Below, in pieces: positions 18,310 through 27,900 of a DNA stretch of 64,000 nt (positions are counted from its first letter, which is position 1; each line of letters begins with the position of its first letter). The notes below the pieces were generated by a model. It saw only the letters and a program-made list of their open reading frames with translations, did not search any database and was not told the origin of the DNA. The position numbers and the translations under genes are program-made. Origin of the DNA: Synechococcus sp. AG-673-A03 (GTDB lineage: Bacteria; Cyanobacteriota; Cyanobacteriia; PCC-6307; Cyanobiaceae); assembly GCA_003211275.1 (NCBI GenBank), contig QCTE01000002.1, positions 23,778 to 87,777 of the forward strand. The letters are read 5' to 3'.

Positions 18310-18768
18310 TCAAGCCTCAACACGCCAAGCCTGATCAGACGGAGACCAGTCATTGAGTTCAGAAGCCTGGAACCAAAGACCGATCTCAAACTGAGCGGTT
18401 TCGGAGGCATCAGAACCGTGAATCACATTGCGGCCGATATTCACAGCCAAATCACCACGGATGGTGCCGGGCTCAGCCTCGAGGGGCTTGGTGGCACCGA
18501 TGAGCTTGCGAGCGCTAGCGATCACACCATCGCCTTCCCAGACCATGGCCACCACAGGACCTGACGTGATGAAATCGACCAGGCCGGCAAAGAAGGGGCG
18601 CTCCTTGTGGACGCCGTAGTGCTGTTCAGCTAGTTCTCGGCTGGGAGTGATCTGCTTCAGGCCAACCAACTTGAAACCCTTGCTCTCGAAGCGACCGAGG
18701 ATTTCACCCACCAGTCCGCGTTGGACACCATCGGGCTTGATGGCGATAAACGTGCGTTCGGTGGCCAT
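18310..18768 (-). CDS. ndk: Nucleoside diphosphate kinase
   Basis: Balances nucleoside triphosphate pools by ping-pong transfer through a phosphohistidine. The 152-residue product is full length: [59 protein letters not shown] with the catalytic His117, then [11 protein letters not shown]. Divergent from speA, with about 140 bases between the starts. Nothing unusual. Confidence 0.98.
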   Translation of the reverse strand: MATERTFIAIKPDGVQRGLVGEILGRFESKGFKLVGLKQITPSRELAEQHYGVHKERPFFAGLVDFITSGPVVAMVWEGDGVIASARKLIGATKPLEAEPGTIRGDLAVNIGRNVIHGSDASETAQFEIGLWFQASELNDWSPSDQAWRVEA

Positions 18769-18906
18769 GAAAACTCAAAAGCAAGAGGCTTGCCATCTTC
18801 TGTGCTCAGCTGCCCCCTTGGCAAGCAAGACAGGCACCTACAGGTTTCTGCTGCTCTGAAGCAAGCTCCTTAGATTTGGCCTATTCATCACTGGGCCTTC
18901 TCACGC

Positions 18907-20886
18907 ATGGTGCTCGCCGACGCCAACCAACCAGGACGTGAGCAGAGCGACGGAACATCAGCGCCGACCACTGCCTGGACTATTCAGGACAGCTCCGAGC
19001 TTTATGGACTCGAACGTTGGGGGGATCCTTACTTCTCCATCAATCTTCGCGGCCATGTGAGCGTGCAACCCCGTGGAGAGCGTGGCGGAAGCCTGGATCT
19101 GGTGGAACTCGTGAAAGGCCTGCAGGGCAGGAACCTCAACCTGCCACTGCTGATCCGTTTCGACGACATCCTCGAAGACCGGCTCGAGAGCCTTCATGCC
19201 GCCTTCGAGCGAGCGATCACCCGTTACGACTACAGCGGTCGCTACCAGGGAGTCTTCCCTGTGAAATGCAATCAGCAATGCCACGTTGTGGAGGAGCTGG
19301 TGAGCTGCGGCAAGCGCTGGCACTTCGGGCTTGAAGCCGGCAGCAAGGCAGAACTGCTCATTGCCCTCTCGCTCATTGACGATCCCGAAGCATTGCTGAT
19401 CTGCAATGGCTACAAAGATCAGCGCTATATCGAAACGGCGATCCTTGCCCGGCGCCTTGGCAGACGGCCCGTTGTCGTGATCGAGCAAGCCGATGAAGTG
19501 CAACGGATTATTGATGCCAGCAGGGAACTCGGCGCTGCACCTCTGATCGGGATCCGCGCTCGGCTGTCGAGCCGAAGCACCGGCCGCTGGGGCAACTCGG
19601 TCGGTGACAAGGCCAAATTTGGGCTGCCGGTGCCCGAAATCCTGGCGACTGTCGAAGCTCTACGTGAGGCAGGTCTGCTCGAAGAGCTGCGCTTACTTCA
19701 CTTCCATGTCGGCAGCCAGATCAACGACATCGGTGTGGTGAAGGACGCCCTGCAGGAGGCGTCCCGCATCTATGTGGAGCTGCACAAACTCGGAGCCCCG
19801 ATGGGTTATCTGGATGTGGGAGGAGGACTGGGTATTGATTACGACGGCAGTCGCACAGCCACGGCTGCCTCGACGAACTACTCGCTTCAGAACTACGCCA
19901 ACGATGTGGTCGCCACGGTCAAGGAAGGCTGTGAACCCCACGACGTGGCAGTCCCGACTCTGGTGAGCGAAAGCGGCCGTGCCATCGCCAGCCATTTCTC
20001 TGTGCTGGTGTTCAACGTTCTTGGCACCGGCGGACTGCCGCACTCCACACCCACTCGCTCCGAAGCAGAATCTCTGATCGTGCGCAACCTGCACGACACT
20101 CTGGAGGGGATCAAGACGCTTCCTGATGACGGAAGCGCGGATGTCTCCCGACTGCAGGAAGCCTGGAACGATGCTCTCAAATTCAAAGACGATGCGTTAG
20201 CTGCATTCAGGCTCGGCTACCTGAGCCTCACCGAACGCAGCCAGGCGGAGCAACTCACCTGGGCCTGTGCACGGGCTCTGGTGGAAAGGCTCCCTGAGAA
20301 CGCCGTACTCCCCGAAGAACTTCAAGCCTTACCGGCTGTTCTGGCGCTGACCTATTACGCGAACCTCTCGATCTTCCGCTCTGCGCCCGACACCTGGGCC
20401 ATTGAGCAGCTCTTCCCTCTGATGCCAATCCACCGGCTGGGAGAGAAACCGACTGAGCTCGGCCATTTCGCTGATCTCACCTGCGATTCCGATGGTCGCC
20501 TCAACCGCTTCATTGCCGATGGGCGTAGTAAGCAACTTCTGGAGCTGCATGCCCTGCGTTCAGAAGAGCCCTATCTGATCGGGATGTTTCTGGGAGGGGC
20601 CTATCAAGAAGTGATGGGCAACCTGCACAACTTGTTCGGCACCACCGATGCAGTGCACATTCGTCTGGCACCCGGAGGGGACTACCAAGTGGATCACGTC
20701 GTGCGTGGCGACACCAACGCTGAGGTGCTGATGGCGATGGAACATAACCCGGAATCTCTGCTGGAACGTTTGCGTGTCGCCAGTGAGCGCTCCATCCGAA
20801 CGAACCAGCTCAAGATCGCCGAAGCGCGACGACTCATGGACCATCTTGAGATCAGTCTGCGCCAGAGCACCTACCTGCAGAACTGA
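18907..20886 (+). CDS. speA: Biosynthetic arginine decarboxylase
   Basis: PLP enzyme making agmatine from arginine, the entry to polyamine synthesis and an arginine-catabolic branch. The 659-residue, alanine-racemase-fold (fold III) enzyme has the expected N-terminus (LYGLERWGDPYFSINLRGHV), the PLP lysine in VFPVKCNQQ, GLEAGSKAELL, HFHVGSQINDI, GYLDVGGGLGIDYDGS, SESGRAIASH and, near the C-terminus, GAYQEVMGNLHNLFG with the substrate-contacting Asp of TTDAVHI. The next gene, a cyclic-nucleotide-gated MscS channel, starts 5 bases after the stop, so read-through from speA into that gene is likely. Confidence 0.97.
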   Translation: MVLADANQPGREQSDGTSAPTTAWTIQDSSELYGLERWGDPYFSINLRGHVSVQPRGERGGSLDLVELVKGLQGRNLNLPLLIRFDDILEDRLESLHAAFERAITRYDYSGRYQGVFPVKCNQQCHVVEELVSCGKRWHFGLEAGSKAELLIALSLIDDPEALLICNGYKDQRYIETAILARRLGRRPVVVIEQADEVQRIIDASRELGAAPLIGIRARLSSRSTGRWGNSVGDKAKFGLPVPEILATVEALREAGLLEELRLLHFHVGSQINDIGVVKDALQEASRIYVELHKLGAPMGYLDVGGGLGIDYDGSRTATAASTNYSLQNYANDVVATVKEGCEPHDVAVPTLVSESGRAIASHFSVLVFNVLGTGGLPHSTPTRSEAESLIVRNLHDTLEGIKTLPDDGSADVSRLQEAWNDALKFKDDALAAFRLGYLSLTERSQAEQLTWACARALVERLPENAVLPEELQALPAVLALTYYANLSIFRSAPDTWAIEQLFPLMPIHRLGEKPTELGHFADLTCDSDGRLNRFIADGRSKQLLELHALRSEEPYLIGMFLGGAYQEVMGNLHNLFGTTDAVHIRLAPGGDYQVDHVVRGDTNAEVLMAMEHNPESLLERLRVASERSIRTNQLKIAEARRLMDHLEISLRQSTYLQN

Positions 20887-20891
20887 GCGCC

Positions 20892-22373
20892 ATGACTCTG
20901 ACTCTGAGCCTTCTAGTCATTGTGGCACTCCTGACGATCCATCGGGTTTGCAAACGTCAGAAGCTCAGCCCGCCGCCTTTGCGACTGCCTTTGATTGCAG
21001 CGATCGGCATCCCGCTGCTGAACAAACTGGCTGAAATCGTCAGCTACGGCGGTCTGCCGGTTTTGCAGAACTCACTGGCAGCAGTCATCACGCTGCTCTG
21101 GGCTCTGAGTCTGATCCGCATCCTGAACTGGGGCATCCTGCAGATTCCCGCAGAGCTGGGCTGGTGGAAACCCACCGCCAAGATCCTGCGAGACCTGCTC
21201 ACCCTTGCGATCATCACAGCCGTGGTGATGATCGTGATTCACCGCGATTTCCGCGTCAATCTGGTCGGCTTGGCAGCCACCTCAGCCGTGGTTACCGCAG
21301 TGATCGGTCTTGCCGCTCAGGAGACCCTGAAAAATCTATTTGCGGGGATCTCGCTGCAAGTTGACTCACCCTTTGAAGAGGGTGACTGGATTGATCTGGG
21401 CACAACAACAGGAGTCGTGACATCGCTCCGTTTAATGACAACCCGAGTGCGTGGAATGGACGGGTCAATCACCGTGGTGCCGAACAGCCGCATCGCCGTG
21501 GAAGGCCTGCGCCGCTTCAAGCCTGAAGAACCTGTCGGTCAGATCATCGATCTGGGCTTGGATTACAGCCTGCCTCCACGCCAGGCAATCCAGCTGCTGC
21601 AACACACTCTTCAAGACAACCGCAAGGTGCTGCGTCACCCCACACCGAAGGTATGGGTGTCGTCCTTCGCCGACAGCTCGATCACCTACAGCCTGCTGAC
21701 CTGGCAGACCACTGCACTGGAATTACGCCAGCTGCGAAGCACTGTGCTGGAGCAGATCTGGTACGCACTCCATCGCATTGATCAATCGATCCCTTACCCA
21801 ATCCGAGACGTTCGCACCAAGCCAAGCCCAGCCAAGTTGCCATCCAGCGACATCACGATGCAGCAGAAGCAAAAGCTGCTGGCCTCAACAGAAATCTTCG
21901 GCCACCTGAATGAGCATCAGCTTGAAATGCTGGCCGATCTCGCAAGCTGCGAGACCTTTGCACCCGGTGAATCGGTCGTCAGGCAGGGAGAACGTGGTGA
22001 CAGCCTCTATCTCGTGGTCCGCGGAACACTGGAAGTGTTTCAGTTGAATGCCAACAGCGCTGCAAGGCATCCAGGTCGGCACGTCGCCGATCTTGAGACC
22101 AGTGACGCCTTTGGTGAAATGGCACTCTGCACCGGTGAAGCACGTTCAGCGAGCGTGATCTGCAAGAGCGAATGCGTTTTGATCGAGATCGAGCGAAAAC
22201 ACTTACTACCACTGCTCGAGGAACAGCCTGAAATTCTCGAAACCATGGGCTCGATCATGGCTGCAAGGCAGCAGCAACTCAAAGCGAACCAACAGCAACG
22301 AGCTGAGCCCCTGCGCCTCGCGTTGATTGCACGGATGCAGAGATTGTTCAGTCTCTCCAGTCAGGAGCAATGA
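20892..22373 (+). CDS. Cyclic-nucleotide-gated MscS-type channel
   Basis: 493 residues. Four hydrophobic segments are seen in the first 150 residues, the last (about 122-150, GLAATSAVVTAVIGLAAQET) being the pore-lining helix of MscS. It leads into the beta domain (GDWIDLGTTTGVVTSLRLMTTRVRGMDG, about 165-191) and the cytoplasmic vestibule to about 300. A second domain at about 325-450 is a complete cyclic-nucleotide-binding domain with FGEMALCTGEARSASV. The GE (408-409) and RSA (418-420) residues that hold the cyclic phosphate are intact. This is the layout of bacterial cyclic-nucleotide-gated (bCNG) channels of the MscS superfamily. The stop overlaps the ATG of a CHASE2 adenylate cyclase by 4 bases, pairing ligand synthesis with the ligand-gated channel. 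Ion selectivity and gating sign cannot be read from sequence. Confidence 0.9.
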   Translation: MTLTLSLLVIVALLTIHRVCKRQKLSPPPLRLPLIAAIGIPLLNKLAEIVSYGGLPVLQNSLAAVITLLWALSLIRILNWGILQIPAELGWWKPTAKILRDLLTLAIITAVVMIVIHRDFRVNLVGLAATSAVVTAVIGLAAQETLKNLFAGISLQVDSPFEEGDWIDLGTTTGVVTSLRLMTTRVRGMDGSITVVPNSRIAVEGLRRFKPEEPVGQIIDLGLDYSLPPRQAIQLLQHTLQDNRKVLRHPTPKVWVSSFADSSITYSLLTWQTTALELRQLRSTVLEQIWYALHRIDQSIPYPIRDVRTKPSPAKLPSSDITMQQKQKLLASTEIFGHLNEHQLEMLADLASCETFAPGESVVRQGERGDSLYLVVRGTLEVFQLNANSAARHPGRHVADLETSDAFGEMALCTGEARSASVICKSECVLIEIERKHLLPLLEEQPEILETMGSIMAARQQQLKANQQQRAEPLRLALIARMQRLFSLSSQEQ

Positions 22374-24220
22374 ACAGGCAGCACCTGATTCGCCAGGCCA
22401 TCCCCTATGCGGCAGCGACAGCACTGCTGGTAGGCCTACAGCAGTCACCCTTGGTAGAAACCGCCAACCTGCTCGTCTACGACCTGGCGATCAACCTGCG
22501 CAACCGAAGCAATGATGACGAAGCCAAAAACCTCAAATGGCCGATCACGGTGGTTGGGATCAACGAAGCCGACATCAAGCGGTATGGCTGGCCCCTCAAC
22601 GACACCCTGCTCTGCCGGGCTCTAAAACAACTCGATACCCTCGGCGCCAGTGCCATCGGCCTTGACCTGATCCGCGACCAGGCCAAACCCTGCCTTCAAG
22701 GCGAGATTCAGCGCAATCCACGTCTGATCTCGATTAGCAATCAACTCGATGGCATCTCAGCGATCCCTGGAGCACCTGCCCGGCAACAGGCCTTCAATGA
22801 CCTGGTCGTGGATGCCGACCGTGTCGTGAGGCGTGATCTCATTCACGTGGGTGGGCAGGAGGAGACTCTGCGATCGCTGCCGCTGCGACTGCTGGAAACA
22901 GCAAGTCAAACCAGAGACCTGGACAGCCAGCTTGAGCAGCTGAAGGACCATCACTGGCTGAGGGAGCAATCAGGCGGTTACCAAAGCCTGGATGCCGCCG
23001 GCTACCAGGCCATGCTTCCGGTCTATCCCCCAGGGCGTTATCCAGTTCTGGACCTGAGCGATCTGCTCGAAGGCGAGGTTCTTGAGGAGATGATCCGCGG
23101 CCGTGTGGTCCTGATCGGCAACGTGGCTCCCTCCCTGCGTGATCTGTTCGAAATCCCCCACAGCCGCTTTATCAGCGGCTCCCAATTCTTTGAAGTGTCA
23201 GGGGTGGAACTGCATGCTCAACGCCTGGAAGCCCTACAGCGACTGCTGCAGAGCCGTGCTCCGGAAATCGTCACCGCTCAGGGTTGGCAACGCACGCTGC
23301 TGTTACTGGTCATGATGCTCGTCGGCGGAGTCATCGCCGAACGCCCTGCAAGAATCCGCCGCAGTTTGGTACTGCTCTCAGCAGCGACCATTCTCCTCGT
23401 TGGCACATTGTTCGGGTTGACGCTTGGCGGAATCTGGATCGGACTCACCATGCCTCTCTCTGGCCTGGTCGTGATCAGCGGGAGCGGCATCCTGAGGCGT
23501 GGGATCCAAAGCCAACGTCACCAGCAAGAGATGCGGCGCCTATTGGGTCAGACCAGCTCTCCAGCTGTTGCACAGCAACTCTGGGATCAACGGGAAGATC
23601 TGATCAAAGACGGGCGTTTCACCGGTCGGGAACAACAGGTCACTGTGCTGTTCAGCGACACCTGCAGCTTCACAAGTGTGAGCGAACAACTGAACCCCTC
23701 AGAGTTGATGCAATGGCTGAATCGTGGCATGAGCATCGGCGTCGATGCAGTCACGAGTCGCGGTGGAATCGTCAACAAATTCACCGGTGACGGCATGCTG
23801 GCCGTCTTCGGAGCTCCTGTCTCCAAAACTCCAGCCGTGGATGCGTGCCAGGCCGTGGCAGCTGCCCTGACAATTCAGGACAAAATCTCAACGCTGAATG
23901 AAGCTCTCTCCAGGGAAGGTCAGCCACCGTTGCGGATGCGGATTGGGATCCATTCCGGACCTGTACTCACTGGATCTCTTGGAAGCAGCAGGCGGTTGGA
24001 ATACGCCGTGATCGGCGACACCGTGAACTGCGCGTCTCGACTGGAAGGCCTGGAGAAGGATCGCCATGAGGGCATGGTGAGGATCTTGCTGTCGGGTGAA
24101 ACGCAGTGCCTACTCGAGACATTGCCTCCTCATATAACCGGCGAATCATGGGGAAAGGTCCGGATCAAAGGACGTTTAGAACCATTGGAAGTGATCGAAC
24201 TCAAAAGCACTGCACCGTGA
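22370..24220 (+). CDS. CHASE2-domain class III adenylate cyclase (first of two)
   Basis: 616 residues: an N-terminal membrane segment; an extracytoplasmic CHASE2 sensor (about 35-290, with PITVVGINEADIKRYG and RGRVVLIGNVAPSLRDLF); three membrane helices (about 305-375); and a class III cyclase domain. The catalytic set is present: metal aspartates D430 (VTVLFSD) and D474 (FTGDGMLAVFG), purine-selecting K470, and transition-state N553 and R557 (TVNCASRLE). The second specificity position is Ala546 (EYAVIG), where bacterial adenylate cyclases often have Thr or Asp, so adenine selectivity is slightly less certain than for the cyclase at 35083-36858. The start overlaps the stop of the MscS/cyclic-nucleotide-binding channel, and both follow speA closely. 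The tail overlaps the convergent DUF928 gene by 20 bases. Confidence 0.92.
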   Translation: MNRQHLIRQAIPYAAATALLVGLQQSPLVETANLLVYDLAINLRNRSNDDEAKNLKWPITVVGINEADIKRYGWPLNDTLLCRALKQLDTLGASAIGLDLIRDQAKPCLQGEIQRNPRLISISNQLDGISAIPGAPARQQAFNDLVVDADRVVRRDLIHVGGQEETLRSLPLRLLETASQTRDLDSQLEQLKDHHWLREQSGGYQSLDAAGYQAMLPVYPPGRYPVLDLSDLLEGEVLEEMIRGRVVLIGNVAPSLRDLFEIPHSRFISGSQFFEVSGVELHAQRLEALQRLLQSRAPEIVTAQGWQRTLLLLVMMLVGGVIAERPARIRRSLVLLSAATILLVGTLFGLTLGGIWIGLTMPLSGLVVISGSGILRRGIQSQRHQQEMRRLLGQTSSPAVAQQLWDQREDLIKDGRFTGREQQVTVLFSDTCSFTSVSEQLNPSELMQWLNRGMSIGVDAVTSRGGIVNKFTGDGMLAVFGAPVSKTPAVDACQAVAAALTIQDKISTLNEALSREGQPPLRMRIGIHSGPVLTGSLGSSRRLEYAVIGDTVNCASRLEGLEKDRHEGMVRILLSGETQCLLETLPPHITGESWGKVRIKGRLEPLEVIELKSTAP

Positions 24221-24854
24221 CCTGCTCCGGCCAGGAGTCATCGATGACGACATCATCCAATTGGAACCTCGCCTTCAAAGGCCCTAGAGGCGTCGTAGTG
24301 CTGCAAGCAGCTTTGAGAGCAGCCAACTCCGACTGCTGAGACCTGTTCTGCGCCTCGGGACTGCCATCGGGCAACAACAGACTGCGTGCTGGTGGCGCCG
24401 ACGTTGTGATGAAGCCGAATTCATCGCCCCCATCATCGCCACCACATCGGTATGACGACTCCCAGAGCATGGGCTCAGTCGCAGCCGGAATGCTCAACAG
24501 CACCAAGCGATTCACAGCCGCAGGAACCTGCTTATGCATCAACGGTGCGGCATCAGGTTCAACGATTCCTTTCACCGAGGCAGAACGCAGCGTGACGTCC
24601 AGTGGCTGAGGGTCCGGCGACGGCCCTTCCAGCACAGCAATCAGTCTGGCTACGCCTGGACTGAACACATTGGAAGCGGGCACAAGATGCACAAACGGTC
24701 GTGCCGCACACTCACCCCTTGTACCCCCGCCAACTCTGCGGCCAGGAAAAGCATTGCGTGGAGCCGCCTCCAAGACAGAACTGGAGAACACACTCACGAG
24801 CAGTGCACTCAACAGAGAAGAGATGACGGCGGTGACGAACGGAAAGCGGAACAT
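24201..24854 (-). CDS. DUF928-family exported protein
   Basis: 217 residues from the ATG at 24854. The signal peptide FPFVTAVISSLLSALLVSVFSSSVLEAAPRN is followed by the DUF928 signature FPGRRVGGGTRGEC. A beta-rich domain has paired cysteines (ECAARPF and SSYRCGG). An in-frame start at 24953 would add 33 residues in front of the signal peptide and would swallow the Crp-like site, so I prefer the shorter form. DUF928 proteins are common in cyanobacteria and are often found near CHAT or CHASE2 genes; their role is not known. Here the gene lies downstream of, and on the same strand as, a CHAT-domain secreted protein. Confidence 0.78.
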   Translation of the reverse strand: MFRFPFVTAVISSLLSALLVSVFSSSVLEAAPRNAFPGRRVGGGTRGECAARPFVHLVPASNVFSPGVARLIAVLEGPSPDPQPLDVTLRSASVKGIVEPDAAPLMHKQVPAAVNRLVLLSIPAATEPMLWESSYRCGGDDGGDEFGFITTSAPPARSLLLPDGSPEAQNRSQQSELAALKAACSTTTPLGPLKARFQLDDVVIDDSWPEQVTVQCF

Positions 24855-24942
24855 TGAACGGCGTGCAGCGGCAAGAGGGTGCTGACGGGTCCAGCTTGAC
24901 GCCTGCCGACTGTCAGGGGGGGTGAGCGCGGTCACAGATTGC

Positions 24943-24958
24943 TGTGATCTCACTCACG
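24943..24958. promoter_or_regulatory. Candidate Crp site upstream of the DUF928 gene
   Basis: TGTGATCTCACTCACG fits the Crp pattern TGTGA-N6-TCACA with one mismatch in the second half-site. It sits 89 bases upstream of the preferred ATG of the DUF928 gene, between that gene and the stop of the CHAT protein. Weaker than the 15638 palindrome, and could be chance. Confidence 0.5.
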
Positions 24959-24979
24959 GTGATGCCTCGAAATCCGTGA

Positions 24980-27900
24980 TTACCAGGGTGAACCGATCAG
25001 CTCAATGCCGGCCCAGAAAAAGGGGTTCTGCACCCCAGCGGAGATCCGGCGACGTTGACCAGACGTGAGATCGTTGAGCAGAGGCTGCTCATCTGGACCG
25101 ATCACCTGATCACCCTCAAGGCGAATCAGACCTGAACCAAACAGTTGCCGGGTGCGTTGCAGCGCTTCCGCCTTCGGCAGGCCCTGATCAAGCAAGCGAT
25201 AGAACTGCACAAAGAATGCCGAGGTCACCACGTCATCGACGTACCAGAGCGTGCCCACAGCACTACGGGCCCCAGCCTGCAATGCCAACCCGGCAAAGCC
25301 AAGTTCACTCTCTTGATCACCGAGAAGTGTGCGGCAGGCACTGAGTACAACCAGATCCAAGGGTGTCTCACTGCGCGTGCGGCGCAACTGGGCAAATTGA
25401 GCCATCGACATCGGCCCCGTGCCGGTGTGCAACACCGATTGATCAGGCCCACCAGGTCGGAAGTCGGCATGGGTGGCCACATGCACACGGGAATAGCGTT
25501 GGTCAGCAGCCCTGGTCAGCAGCGACTGAGGAGAAAACTCCTGGTTGAGATAACGGTCGGCACCGGTTGAGGCATCAAGCTGCTCCAACTCCTGGGGCAC
25601 GAGCGGCAGCGGCGCCAACCCATCAAATTCGGAAGCACCCAGAGCGAGCTGGCCTGTGGCCATCGACTGAGCTGGTGCTAGCGGCGTGAGCGCCAGAGAC
25701 GGCGTAAGACCGAAGGCATAATCCAAACCGAAGAAGCTGGATCCATCGCTCAGCGCCGCGAAGGGCACGGCCTGGAGGCCCTGATCAGCAGCAATCAGAA
25801 GCGTCTGAATGCCCTGGCCCTGGAGCGCATCCTGGATCGGTGCCACCAGCAGTGCATGCAGCTGACGGGTCGGCGACGCGGGGTCGTCAACCACCAACGA
25901 CTCCTGACGTGACAGCTGGCGGTACAGGGCCTTGAGCAAGCCAGCAAAACGCTTGCGATCCACCGTTAAACGCCGAGCCTGCACTGGAGCTTTCGAACTG
26001 ATCAGGGTCAGATCAAGGAAAGCGTCTTGCGAGCTGTCAGACGTGGTCGAGGTGAAACGCACCTGAAGCACCGCAGGACTGATGCCAAGGCCTTGACGCT
26101 CGACCTGATCCAGCACACCCTGCAAATCCTCAACAGTGGGTGTGGAGGGGAGGGCGCTCTGTAGGGTCTGATCCAACCCCAGTAGAGCCGCTGTGCGGTT
26201 GGTGGCAGCTTGATCGGACTGTTGCAACTGTGCGACGGCCTGTTCGGGAGCGATGGATTGGGTGCTCTCAGCCATCACCGTTGTTTGTGGGGTGACTGCT
26301 GTTGCATCCGTCGATGCATCACTGCCACCGCCGAGATCAACCTGAAGACCGTTTTCAGGACTTTGCCGCTGCGCCGCGAGCGGAGTCACCGATACGGCGG
26401 AGGAAGTCTCCGAATCAGATGCCGTAGCAGTTGTCTGGTTCGTCAGTTGAAGAATAGGAACATCCTCCACAGCGTTCAGCAGCTCGACCGAGACGACGTC
26501 CTCCTCGGACTCAGGCTGCTCTTGGATCACCACTGGTTCTGGTTTGGTCTCCGGTACAGGATCCAATCCGTTGTCTCCACTATCGTCATCGCGGCCCTTA
26601 CCGTCGCTGCCACCACTGCCGTCACCGCTGCCTCCGCCGTTACCAGAACAAAGACTCGATGAACCCGTTCCAGTGCATGTGGCAGTGGTCGGCGACGTTG
26701 AGATCACCTCAAGGGAGCCGTCCTTCACAAGGGTGGCTCCGGTGTAGCTGATGGCCGCCGAAGCAGGGAATTTGAGCGTTCCAGGTCCAGACTTCGTGAA
26801 GGCACCAGAGCCGCTGATGGGGGAATCCCAGGTGAGCGTGAAACCAGACCCAACGCTGAGCTCACCACCTCCAGCACCCAGCTCGAGGCTGGTGCCGGTC
26901 ACGGTTTCCGTGCTGTCACGACGCAAGGTCGAGCCATTATCAAGAAAGAGTGCTCCACCCGAAGGCGTGACCACGGCCGTTCCAGCTGGCTGATCCATCC
27001 AGACCGTTCCACCGCTGGTGGCCTCAACCCGCTCCACCATCAAGTCGTTTTTGAAGCGAGCGACCCCTGTTCCAGTCTGGCGGAAGTCACCGTAGGAGGC
27101 GGTGGTCTGACCGTCCTTGAGATTCAGCACACCCTCCACAACCAATTCACCGGCACCCACCAATGTGAGATCGGAGTTGTAGGCAGACGTCGCGAAACGA
27201 TCAACAGAGGCAGCATTGCCAGAACTGGGGTCGAGCGTGAGGCTGTCCTGTCGCGCATCAACAAAAGCGCTGCTTTTCAGCAGCAGGGGACTGGTGACTG
27301 TGTTGTCCCCAGACCAGTTCGTCAGCGTGCCTCCCCAGAGCTCGATGTTCTCCGCGAGGCTGATTCCCCCAGCAAGTTCAAGGGTGGCCCCGGACTGGAT
27401 CTTGGTGGGTGCGGCGGTACCCAATGCATTGGCACCACTCACCCGCAGAGTGCCGCCTTGCACATCAGTACTGCCCGACCAGCTGCCGCTGTTACCCGAA
27501 AGAATCAATTGACCATTACCGGTTTTCGTGAGATCACCGGAGCCGGTGAGCGTTGCGGCCAGCTCGAAAAGTGCGGTGGTATCACCGGTTGAAACATTGA
27601 ACGGTCCTCCGAGGGCGAGAGTGATCCCAGGCGCAGCCTCAACGAATCCCGCACCAGCCTGAAGGGCAAGTCCACCGGAACCCGTGGTGATGTCGGAATT
27701 GAGCCTGATGTAGCCACTGGCATCGAGGGTGAGCGTGCCCGACGATCCTGAGTAATTGATTGGTGCTCCAGCCTCCCAGGTGATGTTTCCTCCACCTGAC
27801 CCACCGGGGCCAGTGGCGACTCTCACATTTGTGCCGCCGTTAACTGCAATTTGAGTCTCAATGTCGGTGGCATTCACACGCGAATTTGTCGCGCTGGATT

